Source of the DNA: Hsuehochloa calcarea
Taxonomy: Eukaryota; Streptophyta; Magnoliopsida; Poales; Poaceae
Length of the DNA: 64,000 nt
Direction: 5' to 3'
Assembly (NCBI GenBank): GCA_036346395.1
Contig: CM070599.1
Location: 7,059,232-7,123,231, forward strand
In this document: one piece after another, positions 1-11,214 of the stretch
How positions within the stretch are numbered: position 1 is the first letter of the stretch
Layout of the letters: the number at the start of each line of letters is the position of its first letter
Notes under the pieces: generated by a model
Seen by the model: the letters and a program-made list of their open reading frames with translations, nothing else
Databases searched by the model: none
Told to the model about the DNA's origin: nothing
Translations under genes and position numbers: made by a program

Positions 1-543
1 TGTATTTCCGCTTCATATACAGCCAAGGAGGAAGCTTGTACATACATAGATTCACAGGCCAGGTGCTATGTCGGCTGCTCTTGTTACCGAAAGAATTCAT
101 TCCGTCTGTACTCAACCCTAACCTTATGTTCCTGCTCAAGATCGAACTCTTCAAGTCCGTTCAAGTTTCTCCACCGCGTAACCAGCAGGGTGTTTGAGCT
201 TTCCATCTTTCTTACGCTCCTCCGAGTGCCAACGCATCAATCTTGCCTCCTTCCGGGTCGCAAATAAACGCTTCAAACGTGGGATCACATGCAGATACCA
301 CAACATCTTAGCAGGAGGTCCTTGCTTCGCCTTAGCACTATTCTTACGCTTGTATCGGGATGCTTTGCGCACGGGACATACATTCATGTCTGCATACTCT
401 TTACAGTAGAGGATACAATCGTTCGTATATGCATGTATTCTTTCTACTTCCATTCCCAATGGACAAAGAACCTTCTTAGCTTGGTAGGTCCTGCTGGGAA
501 ACACGTTTCCCTCCAGAAGGATGTTAGCTAAGAGACCTAACAA
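1..543 (-). pseudogene. CACTA transposase TNP2 fragment, runs off the left edge
   Basis: The minus strand encodes the part of an En/Spm-type TNP2 transposase (Transposase_21 family) that precedes and enters the catalytic region. Recognisable pieces are the stretch around GMEVERIHAYTNDCILY, a cysteine pair followed by RKASRYKR, then PAKMLWYLHVIPRLKRLF and LMRWHSEERKKDGKLKHPA. Beyond the in-frame end near base 151, the remaining bases to the window edge encode the next family block (around LGLSTDGMNSF and PPWLYMKRKY) in a shifted frame, so the gene is broken. The same stretch recurs, diverged, at about 33,480-34,090. In the intact family this protein cuts and joins CACTA ends. The copy is truncated by the window edge and is presumably inactive. 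Confidence 0.85.
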
Positions 544-599
544 CGCCGTAAAACTATTGTCAGACCAACTTGTTTGCGTTCAATTTCAGCAGTTCGTAT

Positions 600-852
600 A
601 AAGAGCCGTCGGTGATGACACATAGAATCACAGATGGTTCTTGTCTCCAACCGTCTGTGAAGTATCACAGACGGTTAATATAAAGAACCGTCTGTGATGA
701 CTACCATTATCACAAACGCTTCTTACTGACAACCGTCTGTGAAGTATCACAGACGGTTGTATTGATAAACCGTCTGTGATCATTTTATCACAGACGGTTC
801 CCAAGGAACCGCCTATGATGAGACGTCTTCTATTGCCTGTTTTGTAGTAGTG
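600..852. repeat. CACTA subterminal array and right terminus
   Basis: Six or more copies of the motif TCACAGACGGTT and its reverse complement AACCGTCTGTGA alternate here, several as head-to-head pairs able to form hairpins. The array ends at base 852 with TTTTGTAGTAGTG, which read inward is CACTACTACAAAACAGGC, a CACTA terminal inverted repeat. In En/Spm elements such subterminal repeats are binding sites for the element's own DNA-binding protein. The element lies to the left and continues outside the window. The 3-bp target duplication cannot be checked. Confidence 0.85.
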
Positions 853-1132
853 AATATAATATATCACGCGATTTGAATTCAGTAGCTTGTATAATTGTGA
901 GCTATAATAGGATGGAACCTCACCACTGTTGTTTTATTGTACGCAATGGGAATTCAACAAGATAGTTTAATAAAAAAACTAACAAAAAATGATACAGTAC
1001 GCAGTGCAAATTCAATAGGACCACTGAATGGGGCGGACAACTGGGAAATTTTGATCTCCACGTACACCGTCGTACAAGATTTGAATTCTATTCATTTAGC
1101 TATATGAAAACTATGAATATCAAGGTCTAAAA
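853..1132. other. AT-rich stretch with no recognised feature
   Basis: Between the CACTA terminus and the first LTR-like fragment. I see no reading frame, terminal repeat or motif array here. Confidence 0.5.
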
Positions 1133-2990
1133 ATTACAGAAGAAAAATTGAGCTGAAATCAAGAAGCTCAGCCATCAATCCCACTCGGCTGGTTTGACCG
1201 CCATGTAACAGGCGATGGTCTGACATCTCCTTAAACTAACAGAAAAATCAGCACGATTTCAAATTCACAAAATAACTCAAATCAAAATCACTTGAAAACT
1301 CAGATACAACTAAACAAGAAGGTCATGAACCTATTCCAATCGAAGATCTAGACAATCGTAGCCAATATTTCAATAATTTCTTATTCGAGCGCAAGAGGGC
1401 TCAAAATCGAGTGAAAAACCAAAACATGATCAAAAGGCTTGCTCGTGGATTAAAAATAGTCAAGATGATCTTAGATCAACTTCCACAAGTCCTAGCAAGC
1501 AAAATCATAACAAAATACTAATGCAAAACTCATAGAACGCAAGAACCCAGAATCTCAAGAAAGCGAGTAAGAATAAGAGACAAATCATCTTTGCACGAAT
1601 TTAATTGGGCTGATATTGAGAAATTGACAGTTTACAACCACTGTAACATGGAGGATACAGGCTCACTCATGAGCATTCAATCCCTTAAATTTTCTCTCAA
1701 TACATCTCTCAAACACTAGCCTCGCCTCCTCTCTCCACTTTTCCCTAAATTTCAAATTATGGTTCCTACGTTTGGTTGGTATGCAAATCCTATACCACCC
1801 ATTATATAGTGGAGGCTAAGATTAGAGAGAAACCTTAACGGACACCCGGTAAGCCCACACAGAAATGGGCCTCTCGCTCACGCACATTTCTCAAAGCATA
1901 TGACAATCTGACCCTTCCGAATTTGTCTCTTCGTGATCTTATCCTCCTCATGGTCTAAACCACGTCTCCTTTGCACCATCACGCGTCGTGGTTTCACCAA
2001 AGTCACCAATCCAGTATTTTGCTGAAAATACCAAAATACCCCTTCTCGATACTTCCATCTTGGAACAAGTCCGACCTTGTGAATCAATCCTATGCTTCGC
2101 CATGCGTTGGTTCACTAATGACTTTCCGCATGCTGGCAAGTCTCTCCCATCTGGCTCCCATTGGACCAGCTCAAAACTTGCATCAGTTCAAGCCACTTAA
2201 GGCGACCCGTTGCACCAAACTTCCTATTCTTATCCATCTTGTGTCTTGCTTAAGATCAACTGTTTCACCCTAGCATCCTTAATCGTTTTGGACTGTGATT
2301 TCACCAAACCAAGTCTCAATCATCCTCACCATTGACCATAGTCGACTCCAAGCTTCCCTGCACAATAACAGACCATGAAATCATTTCGAACACAAGTTTT
2401 TCGCAACTTGACCCACATTAGTGAAAACATGCATCATGCAACACATACAACAATACCATGACTTTTGGTCAATTCCCAAAATTCAGCACAGCTCACTATG
2501 CACTGAACCGCCATAGCTGGTCTGACTGCCAACCGTTGGTTGGTCTGACCACGCCCTGGACAGTTTGACCACCAACCATTGGTCGGTCTGACTGCGCCCA
2601 TAGGTAGTAGGGCACCAGTCTGACCTCCAGTGGCCTGACCACCTTGATGTGGCCAGTTCGACCTCTTCCCAAAACCAGAAAACACCCGTATGGATTTTTT
2701 TGTAGTTAATCTCTATCTAGTTTCACATTCATTTTTCATTTTCAATGACACCTGGTGCAAACACATCTCTAGACACACCTACACAAGTATTTGTTGTCCA
2801 ATTAACACAAACTTGCACCGTCGGTCAGACCCCCCGAGCCAAGGCCAGTTCAACCGCTTAACTCCTGATAGTAGGTCAGTTTTTGCAAAACAAAGAACTA
2901 ACTCTCCAAACTTGTGGGATCCCAAAATCGAATATGTTTCAAGTCAAGTGATTGCACAGAAGGTACAACCCTAAACTTGAAACAAAACCG
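1133..2990 (-). mobile_element. Old LTR-like fragment, minus orientation, with GGTCNGACC palindromes
   Basis: Non-coding. The part from about 1,300 to 1,900 is clearly similar to 46,780-47,350, including the order of short phrases (CTATTCCAATCGA, TTTGCACGAAT, CTCATGAGCA, AACGGACACCCG/AACAGACACCCG). Read on the minus strand it has a TATA-like site (CCACTATATAATGG, about 1,798-1,812). Clusters of the palindrome GGTC(N)GACC lie at 1,187-1,215 and 2,515-2,660, as they do at both sides of the TATA box in the Copia LTR at 5,196. I infer a degraded LTR, but ends, target duplication and family are not established. Confidence 0.5.
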
Positions 2991-2994
2991 ATTT

Positions 2995-5195
2995 CAAGGT
3001 TCCCGGATATGCGTCTCATGTTAGTTCCCAAGGATCAGTGACTAACATGCACATATTCAAATATGCAAATATTATTAGAATCAATATTACAGTTTTGATA
3101 AAACAGTGCCTTTTGGCCCGATTTTTCATAAGGCGGTCGACTGGCTAAATATAATCTGAATTAAATAGATCGCAGTGGAAGATAAACTTGAAACTAAAAG
3201 AAGAATACGTGGTTGGCATGCCCATACCCACAAGCAACCAACTGGGGTTAAAGCCGTTACACCTGCCGCAATCATCCTCACTTGAACAAGAAGATATCCG
3301 GATTGAGTAGAAAAGGTACTCGCAAGTCTTACACAAACTAATAAAAGAAATTGTATGATTGACACTATACAAAGGAGAAGAATTTATACATGCTAAAGGT
3401 TGACAAAAGGGGAGGCTTTAATGGCTTAAGTTTTGCATAAAACACACAAGTTTCCATCCTACTAATTTGTAAATGACATTTATCAAACACAAATTTGACA
3501 AAAGAATTTTAAATGACAATGATATAAAAATAGATCAACAATACCAAAGTGGTAGCCCACTTTGATAAACTAAACTGCATGACATACCTATTATGTCGAT
3601 ACCAAGTTGTTCCCATGTCTAGTTTTAGTTTAGAGTCTAACAATAATGTCACTCAAGACCGAAGCATTGTCTGTAACCAGGGACATAGCTATTCGAATAG
3701 TTTATAATTCTGCAGGGGAGTACATCTTTACCCACACGGCTTGATCAGCCCGTAAGCCTCTGGAGGATAACACACTTCTTTTGGTGTGTCGGTCGGGGAA
3801 ATCAAGACTCGGTATTTTCAGTAAGCAAACCATATTGAAGTGAACCACCCATGCACAATAAAATCCAGCTTAGTGCTAGTTATACTGCCTGCTAACTAAC
3901 CGGGCATGCATGTTGTGTTGGAGGGGCCAATGTAAGGAGTTTGCATGTGGGTCGACCGCCCAACATCAAAATAAAAATAGTGCTCACTTGCACATTATAT
4001 CCTTACATTGGGTTCCTACAGAACATAAGATTTCATGGTCCCATGCCCGCACACCACCTGTGTTTCAAATCAATGCGACCTTCCCCTTCCTTAACCAAGC
4101 GGCGCCCATACACCGCATATGGAAGTACGAGTGATACTTGGAGTGACAGCCCAAAGTTCGGTCCTTAATTATCCGAACAAGTCTTTCCACTGAACCCGAA
4201 TCACGTGCGCGATGGCACCCACACTACTAACCACTTGTCCAGACCAAAAGCAGTTTAATTAAATAACTTTTGACTCAAAAACCAGATTCGAGGATTTGGA
4301 CCAAAAGCGTAACCGTAAAAACTTGTTCAGTGTTTCCCATGATTGACGAGATAGTCCCGTCAACCAAAACTACCGAATCTACTAACTTGCATTTCTAAGC
4401 ATTCATATAATTAATAAATATTAATACATGACAATTAACTTAAGCGTAGCTATGTGAATTTATCAAGGATAACTTGCAAGAGTTAGGATATAGCTAACTA
4501 GACTCACAAATTATCGATATAACAAAATAGCATGCAAGCAGTATAATTACAATTCAAAATACTAGATTATCAAAATCTAGAATCAACATGATGCAAGAGG
4601 ATGCTTTCCTTGTTGGACGTCCACTTATTCACTCGTGGAGGCGTAATTGTTCACTTCGTGCAATTCTGAACCTAGAGAGAAAATACGATAGCGAATAAAC
4701 ACTGATAAATCCAAAAAAAAAATCCAAAATGCTCAAAAAAATACATGCGATTTACATATTAGTGGTATTATGATTTTATATTCGTTTAGGTAAAAAAAAT
4801 TTAGGTCAATTGGATTTCAGTTCAACTATTTACGAATTTATGGAACTTAAACTATAGCAAAATAGTCTAATGTTATTTGATAAGTTAATAATCCAACTCA
4901 GACTAAAACTAATGGCTAATTAAAATGAGGTTCACTTAACTTATCTTTGACTTGGGCTATTATCTAATGAATTTATTCAAGTGTAAGCTGATAAGAGTTG
5001 GTAAATAATCACTGTACTTATTTGACTAACCCCCCTCATTTACGTAGATCATATACTTTTGATCTGATCCATCTTTATTGTTAAGGAGATTACTAAAACT
5101 AACTACTGAATGAACTCTAATTATCCTAGTTCACTTTATCCTTAGTTGGAAGTTTACTGATTACTTCACATAGCCAAAGTTCAAACCTTGTTTTC
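2995..5195 (-). mobile_element. R1, distal half of a long non-coding LTR (continues at 13,122)
   Basis: This stretch is homologous, in reverse orientation, to the end of the plus-strand copy R3. Shared landmarks are a GCATGTT(A/G)GTC(A/G)CTGATCCT phrase at about 3,020-3,060 (R3: 61,860), the module ACTCCCCTGCAG followed by CTATTCGAATAG at about 3,690-3,725 (R3: 61,165-61,190), and the phrase GCTTGGTTAAGG(A/G) with GGACCGA(A/G) upstream at about 4,090-4,170 (R3: 50,870-50,960). The Copia element at 5,196 interrupts it and it resumes at 13,122. Only small chance reading frames are present. The left limit near 2,995 may be a truncation. Confidence 0.65.
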
Positions 5196-7086
5196 TGTGG
5201 ATATCGTAAGGATATGTGCACGATCTCAGGATGATGAGTCAATTAGCAATGGCTTTGTTGGTTTGCAAAATCTCGCTTTTGGTTTGCTTCATCGCTGCAC
5301 CACGTGCGGTTTGATCGGCGATGTTGGGCGGTCGATCATTGTGGAGAGGTCCGACCGCTACCGTGGCCGGTCCGACCGGTATTGCCTAAAGGTGGCTTTT
5401 GGAGCTGATCGAAAAATAGGATGTGTAGGCAAGTGAGGGGAGTCTCCTGGATGTGGTCGCATCATTTTTGGAGCTCCCAGTCAAAAGTTCTATTGAGTTG
5501 AAAATTCCAGAAGGTTTCAGATTTTCATGATGGATTTTTGGCTAAGTCTTTTCGGGCGGTCCGACCGCCGTTGTGGAATCGGTCCGACCGGCCTGAAATC
5601 GGTCGGACCGGTGATGTGGGGCGGTCAGACCGCCGATCACTTGAAGGTGAGCCTTCTTGGCATTGATGTGTTTTGAATGTGGTTATTGTATGGATGTCAA
5701 AGCTTCATTGTTGCATATTGCATTGCGGAACTAACGTGGGTCAAGTTGTGAAGAACTTGTTCCCGGAAATGATTTGTTTGTCTATTGCTGTGCATGTGGC
5801 TTGCAGGTCAACGACGTCAACGGTGAGGTGGATCGGGACTACGCTTGGAGAGCTGAGGTCCAGAACGATCATGGATGCCGGGTGAGGTCGTGTGACTCAA
5901 GCATGGTGCAGAATGGGCAAGATGGATCGAACGGTAGTTCGCTGCACCGGTTGGATCAGCGGTGCGAAGTCGCAAGCCTCTAGGAGTTTCCGATGGGATT
6001 CGGACAGGAGAGACTTGGCGACAGGATGAGAGCCGCTGATCAACCTACACGTGGTGAAGCAGGCGATTCCTTTAACAGTTTGTTGTGTGTGTGGGTCCCA
6101 TGTGTGAGTGGGTCCCAAAAGTGAAACCCTAGGCTTCTCCTATAAATAGAAAGGGGGGAGATGTAAAACCCCTTGAAGCATTTGGAGCCCTCTTTCTTTT
6201 TCTAGGGTTAGGAGAGGAGAGGAGAGGTTAGGGTTTGGAGAGATTGTGTATGCTCCTTGTTGAGCTCTTGTCCTCCTTGTTGGAGTGGCTTTGTAAGCAT
6301 CTTGTGAGATCAATCAATCTTGTGATGCTTGCTTGAGAGATCATTTGTCTCCCCTTGTGTTCTTCTCTCTTTTGGATGATTTTGGTGCTTCCTTGATTCA
6401 AGTGGTTAAGCTTGGTCTCTTGACCTATTTTCTCTTACTTTGATGTGTGGGAATACTCCTAGAATCATCTAGACCATCAACCCCCACAAGCAAGTCTTGA
6501 ATCAAATATTTTCATATTTCTAGGGTTTGTGCACTTCTTTGGTAAAACCTTGAGAGATCGATTCTACGAAGTGGATCTGAAGGATCGTCGCTAGAAATAG
6601 GTCTCTAATATCCTTAGAGAGGTGTGCTCGAAATTTGGTCAAGTTTCATTGGTTGAATCAAAAGTTGGATCAAATTTCGTTTTGGATTTGGGCTTGGCAT
6701 TTCAGTACTGGACTAAATCGGTCTGACCAGTTTTACAATGGCGGTTCGACCGCCCGCTTTTCAGACCGCCCAGTAGTGGCGGGTCGAACCGATATCCAAC
6801 GGTCCGACCGCCAGCTAGTAGCCGGTCCGATCGCTCGTTAACCGCTTCACGATCGCTCCACAAACCGGCCGACCGCCAAGGCCCATACCGCACTCAAAGG
6901 TGATCATTTCCCACTTTTGTGTCGTGTGGTTGAGGGGTTATCGACCAAGACAAGGCTTCCTCTGTGCGCTTACTGATCTTCTTAGTTTTCATAGCTAAAG
7001 GAGTAAAGTTCGTGTTGAATTTGATTATGGCGGAGAAATTTGAGAAAGCGCCTATTCACCCCCCTAGTCGCCTTTACAGTCCTATA
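5196..7086 (+). repeat. 5' LTR of the gag-only Copia element
   Basis: 1,891 bp, matching the 3' LTR along its length. It begins with TG but ends in TA because the expected final CA is mutated (TCCTATA against TCCTACA). It carries GGTCNGACC palindromes at 5,325-5,385, 5,560-5,640 and 6,715-6,885. Compared with the 3' LTR it has many small changes, concentrated where the 3' copy has CAG or CTG (for example 5,285-5,340 and 5,940-5,980). Confidence 0.92.
6141..6149 (+). promoter_or_regulatory. TATA box of the Copia LTR promoter
   Basis: TATAAATAG follows CTTCTCC and precedes a G-rich leader, about 945 bases into the 5' LTR. The same sequence is at 12,176-12,184 in the 3' LTR. The spacing suggests transcription starting about 30 bases downstream, near 6,175. 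Inferred from sequence only. Confidence 0.75.
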
Positions 7087-7088
7087 AG

Positions 7089-7100
7089 TGGTATCAGAGC
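7089..7100 (+). other. Primer binding site (initiator tRNA-Met)
   Basis: TGGTATCAGAGC, two bases after the 5' LTR, is the usual complement of the 3' end of plant initiator tRNA-Met. It would prime minus-strand DNA synthesis. Confidence 0.92.
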
Positions 7101-7141
7101 CGGTTAGCTCTTCTCATAGATCTTAACCGGTCTTTGGAGCC

Positions 7142-9825
7142 ATGGCGACTGACAGATATTCAATCAGGCCACATGTTTTTGATGGAGTTGATTTTGCTTA
7201 TTGTAAGGCCCGAATGCAGGCCTACATCGAGGCTCAAGGGCACGCAATTTGGCTTAAGGTGAAAAACCCTTATGTCGTGCCAGCCGATGACAATTTGATC
7301 ACTCCAGATGTGGAGGCCAATAGCAAGGTTCGGAATTTTTTGATTCAAGATCTCAGTCGATCTGAGTTTTAGCGGGTTGCTCATTTGCTGTCTGCTAATG
7401 AGATCTAGCGGACTCTTTGTGATTATCACGAGGGGTCCACTGCGATCAAGGAAGTGAGACAGAACCAGCTGAAGAAAGCATACTCTAAGATCGAGCAAAG
7501 GCCCGTGAGTCTTTAGACGAGCCGTGGGAAGATTTTCTAAGATTTTTCATGATCTCTCGCACGTTGATCTTATTTTCATCGAATCAAAATGCACGCCACT
7601 TCGGGTGCACTTGATGTGAAGGTCCGGGGATGAAGATCATCGCCATCAATGACAACATCACATGAGTGAGCTTACCATGGATAAGCTTTACTCGAGGTTG
7701 AAGACGCATGAGATTGATTTTATCTCGCGTCTCCCCACGACAGAGCCGATGGCTTTAGTGGTCGACAAATCTAAGGGTAGATATTCTGATTCTTTTGATG
7801 TTAGCTCATCTGGTTTTTCCTTGTCTGCTTTGCATTCTTTGAGCGATGAGCAACTTGAGAGACTACCTGAAGATGATTTAGCCCTCCTATCCACAAAATT
7901 CACGAGAGCTTACAACAGTGTGAGAAATAGGAGGAGAGGTGGACCTATCACATGCTTCGAGTGTGGTGAGCCAAACCACATTCGCTCCAGGTGCCCCAAG
8001 CTGAAGGGCAAGGAGGAGAAGGAGTCACAAAGGCATCCTCAAGCGAGGGATGCTAAATCCAAGAAGACAAACTATCGCAAGTTTGTCACCCGGGGCCTTG
8101 AAGCTCTAGAGGATGTGAGCATGAGCGATGTGGACTCGGAGGTGGAGGACGACAAGAGTGACTCTCGTGGCAAGAAGAAGGCTCGTGATTTCACGGACAT
8201 GTGCTTCATGGCTAAGAACAGCCACGACAGCGACTCTTCCACCAGCGAGGATCCTTTTAGTGATCCCGATGAGGTATGCCCTTCACTTCCTGACATGAAA
8301 AGGGCTTTGGTGCTTGCTGAACAAAAACTGCATAAGCAAGCTAAATTGATTAAGAAACAGGATACTATGATTGATAATTTGAACCTAGAAGTTGTTAGGC
8401 TCAAATCCATTAATCCTGATGATTTCTGTGATTCATGCTCTAGCTTGCTTAATGAATTATCAAGCTTAAATTCTGCTCATTCCTCTGCTAGAATCAACTG
8501 AAAATGCTCTTGTTGAACTAGAATCTCTCAAGTCTAGTTCTGCTTGCATGGATGCTGCCCGCTTGGTGTGACTACCTTGGATGCTATTCCTTTAACTTGC
8601 TCAAATTGTGCTTTGCTTGAATTAAAATTGGATAGCTCCTTGAAAGAATTGCAAAAATTTGATGCTAGTCACACTTGCTCTCATTGTAAGAACAATAGGA
8701 TTAAAATGCAAGAGATGACCGAAATGGTTGTTTACTCTAGAGCTGCATCTTGTGAAAATTATCCTAAGCTTACAATTGAGATTGAAGCTTTAAACAAGAC
8801 TCTTGAAGAGAAAGCTAAAATTGAAAAATCCATGTCTCTTACTGCTTCCAAGAAAGTCATTGATTCTTCCTCTTGTATGTTGCATGCTGAAGTTGAAACT
8901 GTTGTTGGTAAGATACAAGAGGCTTTTAGAGTCAAATTTAAGGAGCAGTTAAATAGGATTGGGGAGTCCTATTGTGTGTCTTGTGAGGCCTTCAAAGTGG
9001 AAGTGGCTCTTCTTAAGAACAAACATGTTGAGGCAATCAATTCTAAAAAGTGCTCTAATTGTGGAGTTTTTGGCAAAAGAGAATGATTACCTCAAAATTA
9101 CTCTTGAGAAGTTTTCTAGTGGGAAAAAGAAACTCAACTTGATTCTAGACCAATCCAAGGTGAGTGTGAAAAACAGTGGCCTAGGTTTTAGGTCCCTAGA
9201 GCTTTCCAAGAATCACCCACCAAAGATTGCTAGAGTTGTGAAAAGTGGTTTGTTTGAGCAAGAACCTCCTAAGACTTCAAAGGTTGCTTTTAAATCTGCA
9301 AGTTCTGCTCAAACTCTTTCTAGCAAGAAAGGTGCTTCTGTTTCACCAGTACGGACCCCTCAAAAGGTCAAGTACCATTGCACCTTCTGCAAGAAAGAGG
9401 GCCACACTGTTGAGTTTTGCTTCCGGAGAGCAAAGATTGAGAGAAAAGAGAGGATGAGCACATTGAGATCCATTAGAGGAGTCTTTTCGCCAGCTGTAGT
9501 CTCTAGAGCCAGACAGCCTATTCATCGTACCTCATATAGGCCTAGGTTTGTAGAGAACTTTGTTGACTCTTTTGGTGGGTCCAAGCAGCATTGTGGATTA
9601 GGATATCGTGAGGAGAGACGACGAGTAGCACCTAGACAGGGGGAGTATCGATCTTTTGGTAGGTCGTTTTGGAGAGGTCGAGGTGGTTCTCGTGTGCATT
9701 CTTATGATTTTATTCCTGATCATTTTTCTGCTGCTTCTTCTGCTATTCCCAGGCATCGTGCATCTCAGTACTGGACTCCTAGATCTTTTATCTCAAATCC
9801 CAGTACTGAGGCATGGATGTTTTGA
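7142..9825 (+). pseudogene. Copia gag region with two CCHC zinc knuckles, broken
   Basis: The product is a retrotransposon capsid/nucleocapsid protein. It starts at ATG 7,142 (MATDRYSIRPHVFDGVDF), typical of Copia gag N-termini. In-frame TAG codons follow at 7,370-7,372 and about 7,406, then frame changes near 7,500-7,660, 8,490-8,570 and 9,075. The first zinc knuckle, CFECGEPNHIRSRC, is at about 7,953-7,994. A long acidic and coiled-coil-like stretch with leucine and lysine repeats follows (8,100-9,080). A second knuckle, CTFCKKEGHTVEFC, lies at about 9,381-9,422. The frame ends at 9,825 with a serine/proline-rich tail (SQYWTPRSF). Pol domains are absent downstream. Protein from this copy would be truncated. 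Confidence 0.82.
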
Positions 9826-11214
9826 GGGAATTTGCTCTTTTTGCATTCATTGTATCATAATGCATTTTTATTTCAAATGTTTTGCATTGCATAATAAAAC
9901 TTGTGGAGCTTTGATTATTATCCTTGTATGGCTTGATTTCATTCTCGATACCGTGTCATATCAAGTGATAGTCTGCTAGACTTCTTTTATGGCTCTTCTT
10001 GTTTAGCTTAGCTTTTGCCTTGCTAGCTTTATCTCTGTGAGCAAATTGAATCAAATCATGTCTTGTTGGATCTTGTGACTAGTTTTGCTCTAAGTGATCC
10101 TCTTATGATTCATGCCATGTCTTATAGGTTAATTTGAATCTTGAACTTATTATGAGATGAAAAATGAGCATTTTAACTTCTTAAGTAAAGCAAATGAAAA
10201 ATGAGATTTTTGTACGAAAAAACTGATCTCACCAATCCTTTCTCATGAGACGGCTTGCCATTGCACTAGGCATGAACTCAGGGGGAGTTTTGGATGATCT
10301 AGACCACTCTTTTAAGCTTATCGCTTGAGATGATCGCGGAAAGGCTTGAGATCTAGCACAATGAAAAAAATCCTTTTTAGGAAAATGCTCAAAATGCTAA
10401 GTGCTTGATTATTGCTTCATATTTGAACTCTTAATGCTCAAAATGCCTCAGTTCCAGTTTTGAGTCTCTTTTTACTTATAGACATGGCTTGACTTATTTT
10501 TGGTTGCTTTTAGTGAATCTATGATATTGAGCAACCTTTCATGGTTTTAATTCTTTTAATCTCATATTACTGCTATTTTGGTCTTAGCTTTGCAGTACAT
10601 GTTTTGCCATGATTGAATATAGCTTCTACTCTTTATATGGCTTGGTATAATTCTTGTACTGTCTTCATAGATAATGGTCATGGCTCTTTTTATTAAATTT
10701 CAAAAATAAAGTCAACTCTTCATGCTCTTTCTTTTCCCATGCATCTTGATGAATTCATTGTCAAAGGGGGAGAAGAATTGAAGAAAATGCTGTTTTGGAG
10801 CTTTTGGTTTCATACATAAGGTTTCACATAAAAGAACTTCATAAAATAAAAAAAAATGAACCTTTTGAAAATTTGTGATCATAGTGAGTTGAGTCTCTGG
10901 GTTTTATTGCCTTTTTCTGATTATATTTGCAATTAAAGAAGACTCACAATGATCAAAGGTCAAATGGAACATTTATCTTTCATATGGACCTAAGTGAGAT
11001 TTTTGGCCACTTTCTGGAAATTGAATCCTTTTGTGCTTTCATTGCCTTATCTCACTTGCTTATACTATTCTGAAGCCAGCTTGGTCGGTTCCTAGGTTTT
11101 TTCTTGCTTTTGGACCAAGTTGTGCCTTTATGCGAAAACGACGAATTTTTTACTTTTCAATCTGAAAAACCACATTTTCTTGGAAATTGCCAATGTGCTC
11201 ATCAAGGGGGATAT
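9826..11214 (+). other. Non-coding 3' internal region of the Copia element, with polypurine tract
   Basis: No pol domain is detectable in any frame. Two G-rich tracts (CTCAGGGGGAG at about 10,277 and AAAGGGGGAGAAG at about 10,765) resemble those found downstream of pol in related Copia elements. The true polypurine tract AAGGGGGATA ends next to the 3' LTR at 11,214. Confidence 0.7.

Noticed and set aside
600..852. Regularly spaced TCACAGACGGTT repeats as a CRISPR array
   Set aside because: Repeats alternate in orientation, vary in sequence and spacing, and end at a CACTA terminus; this is plant nuclear DNA without cas genes.
8072..8410. Minus-strand frame opposite Copia gag
   Set aside because: Shadow of the gag coding strand, low-complexity serine-rich translation.
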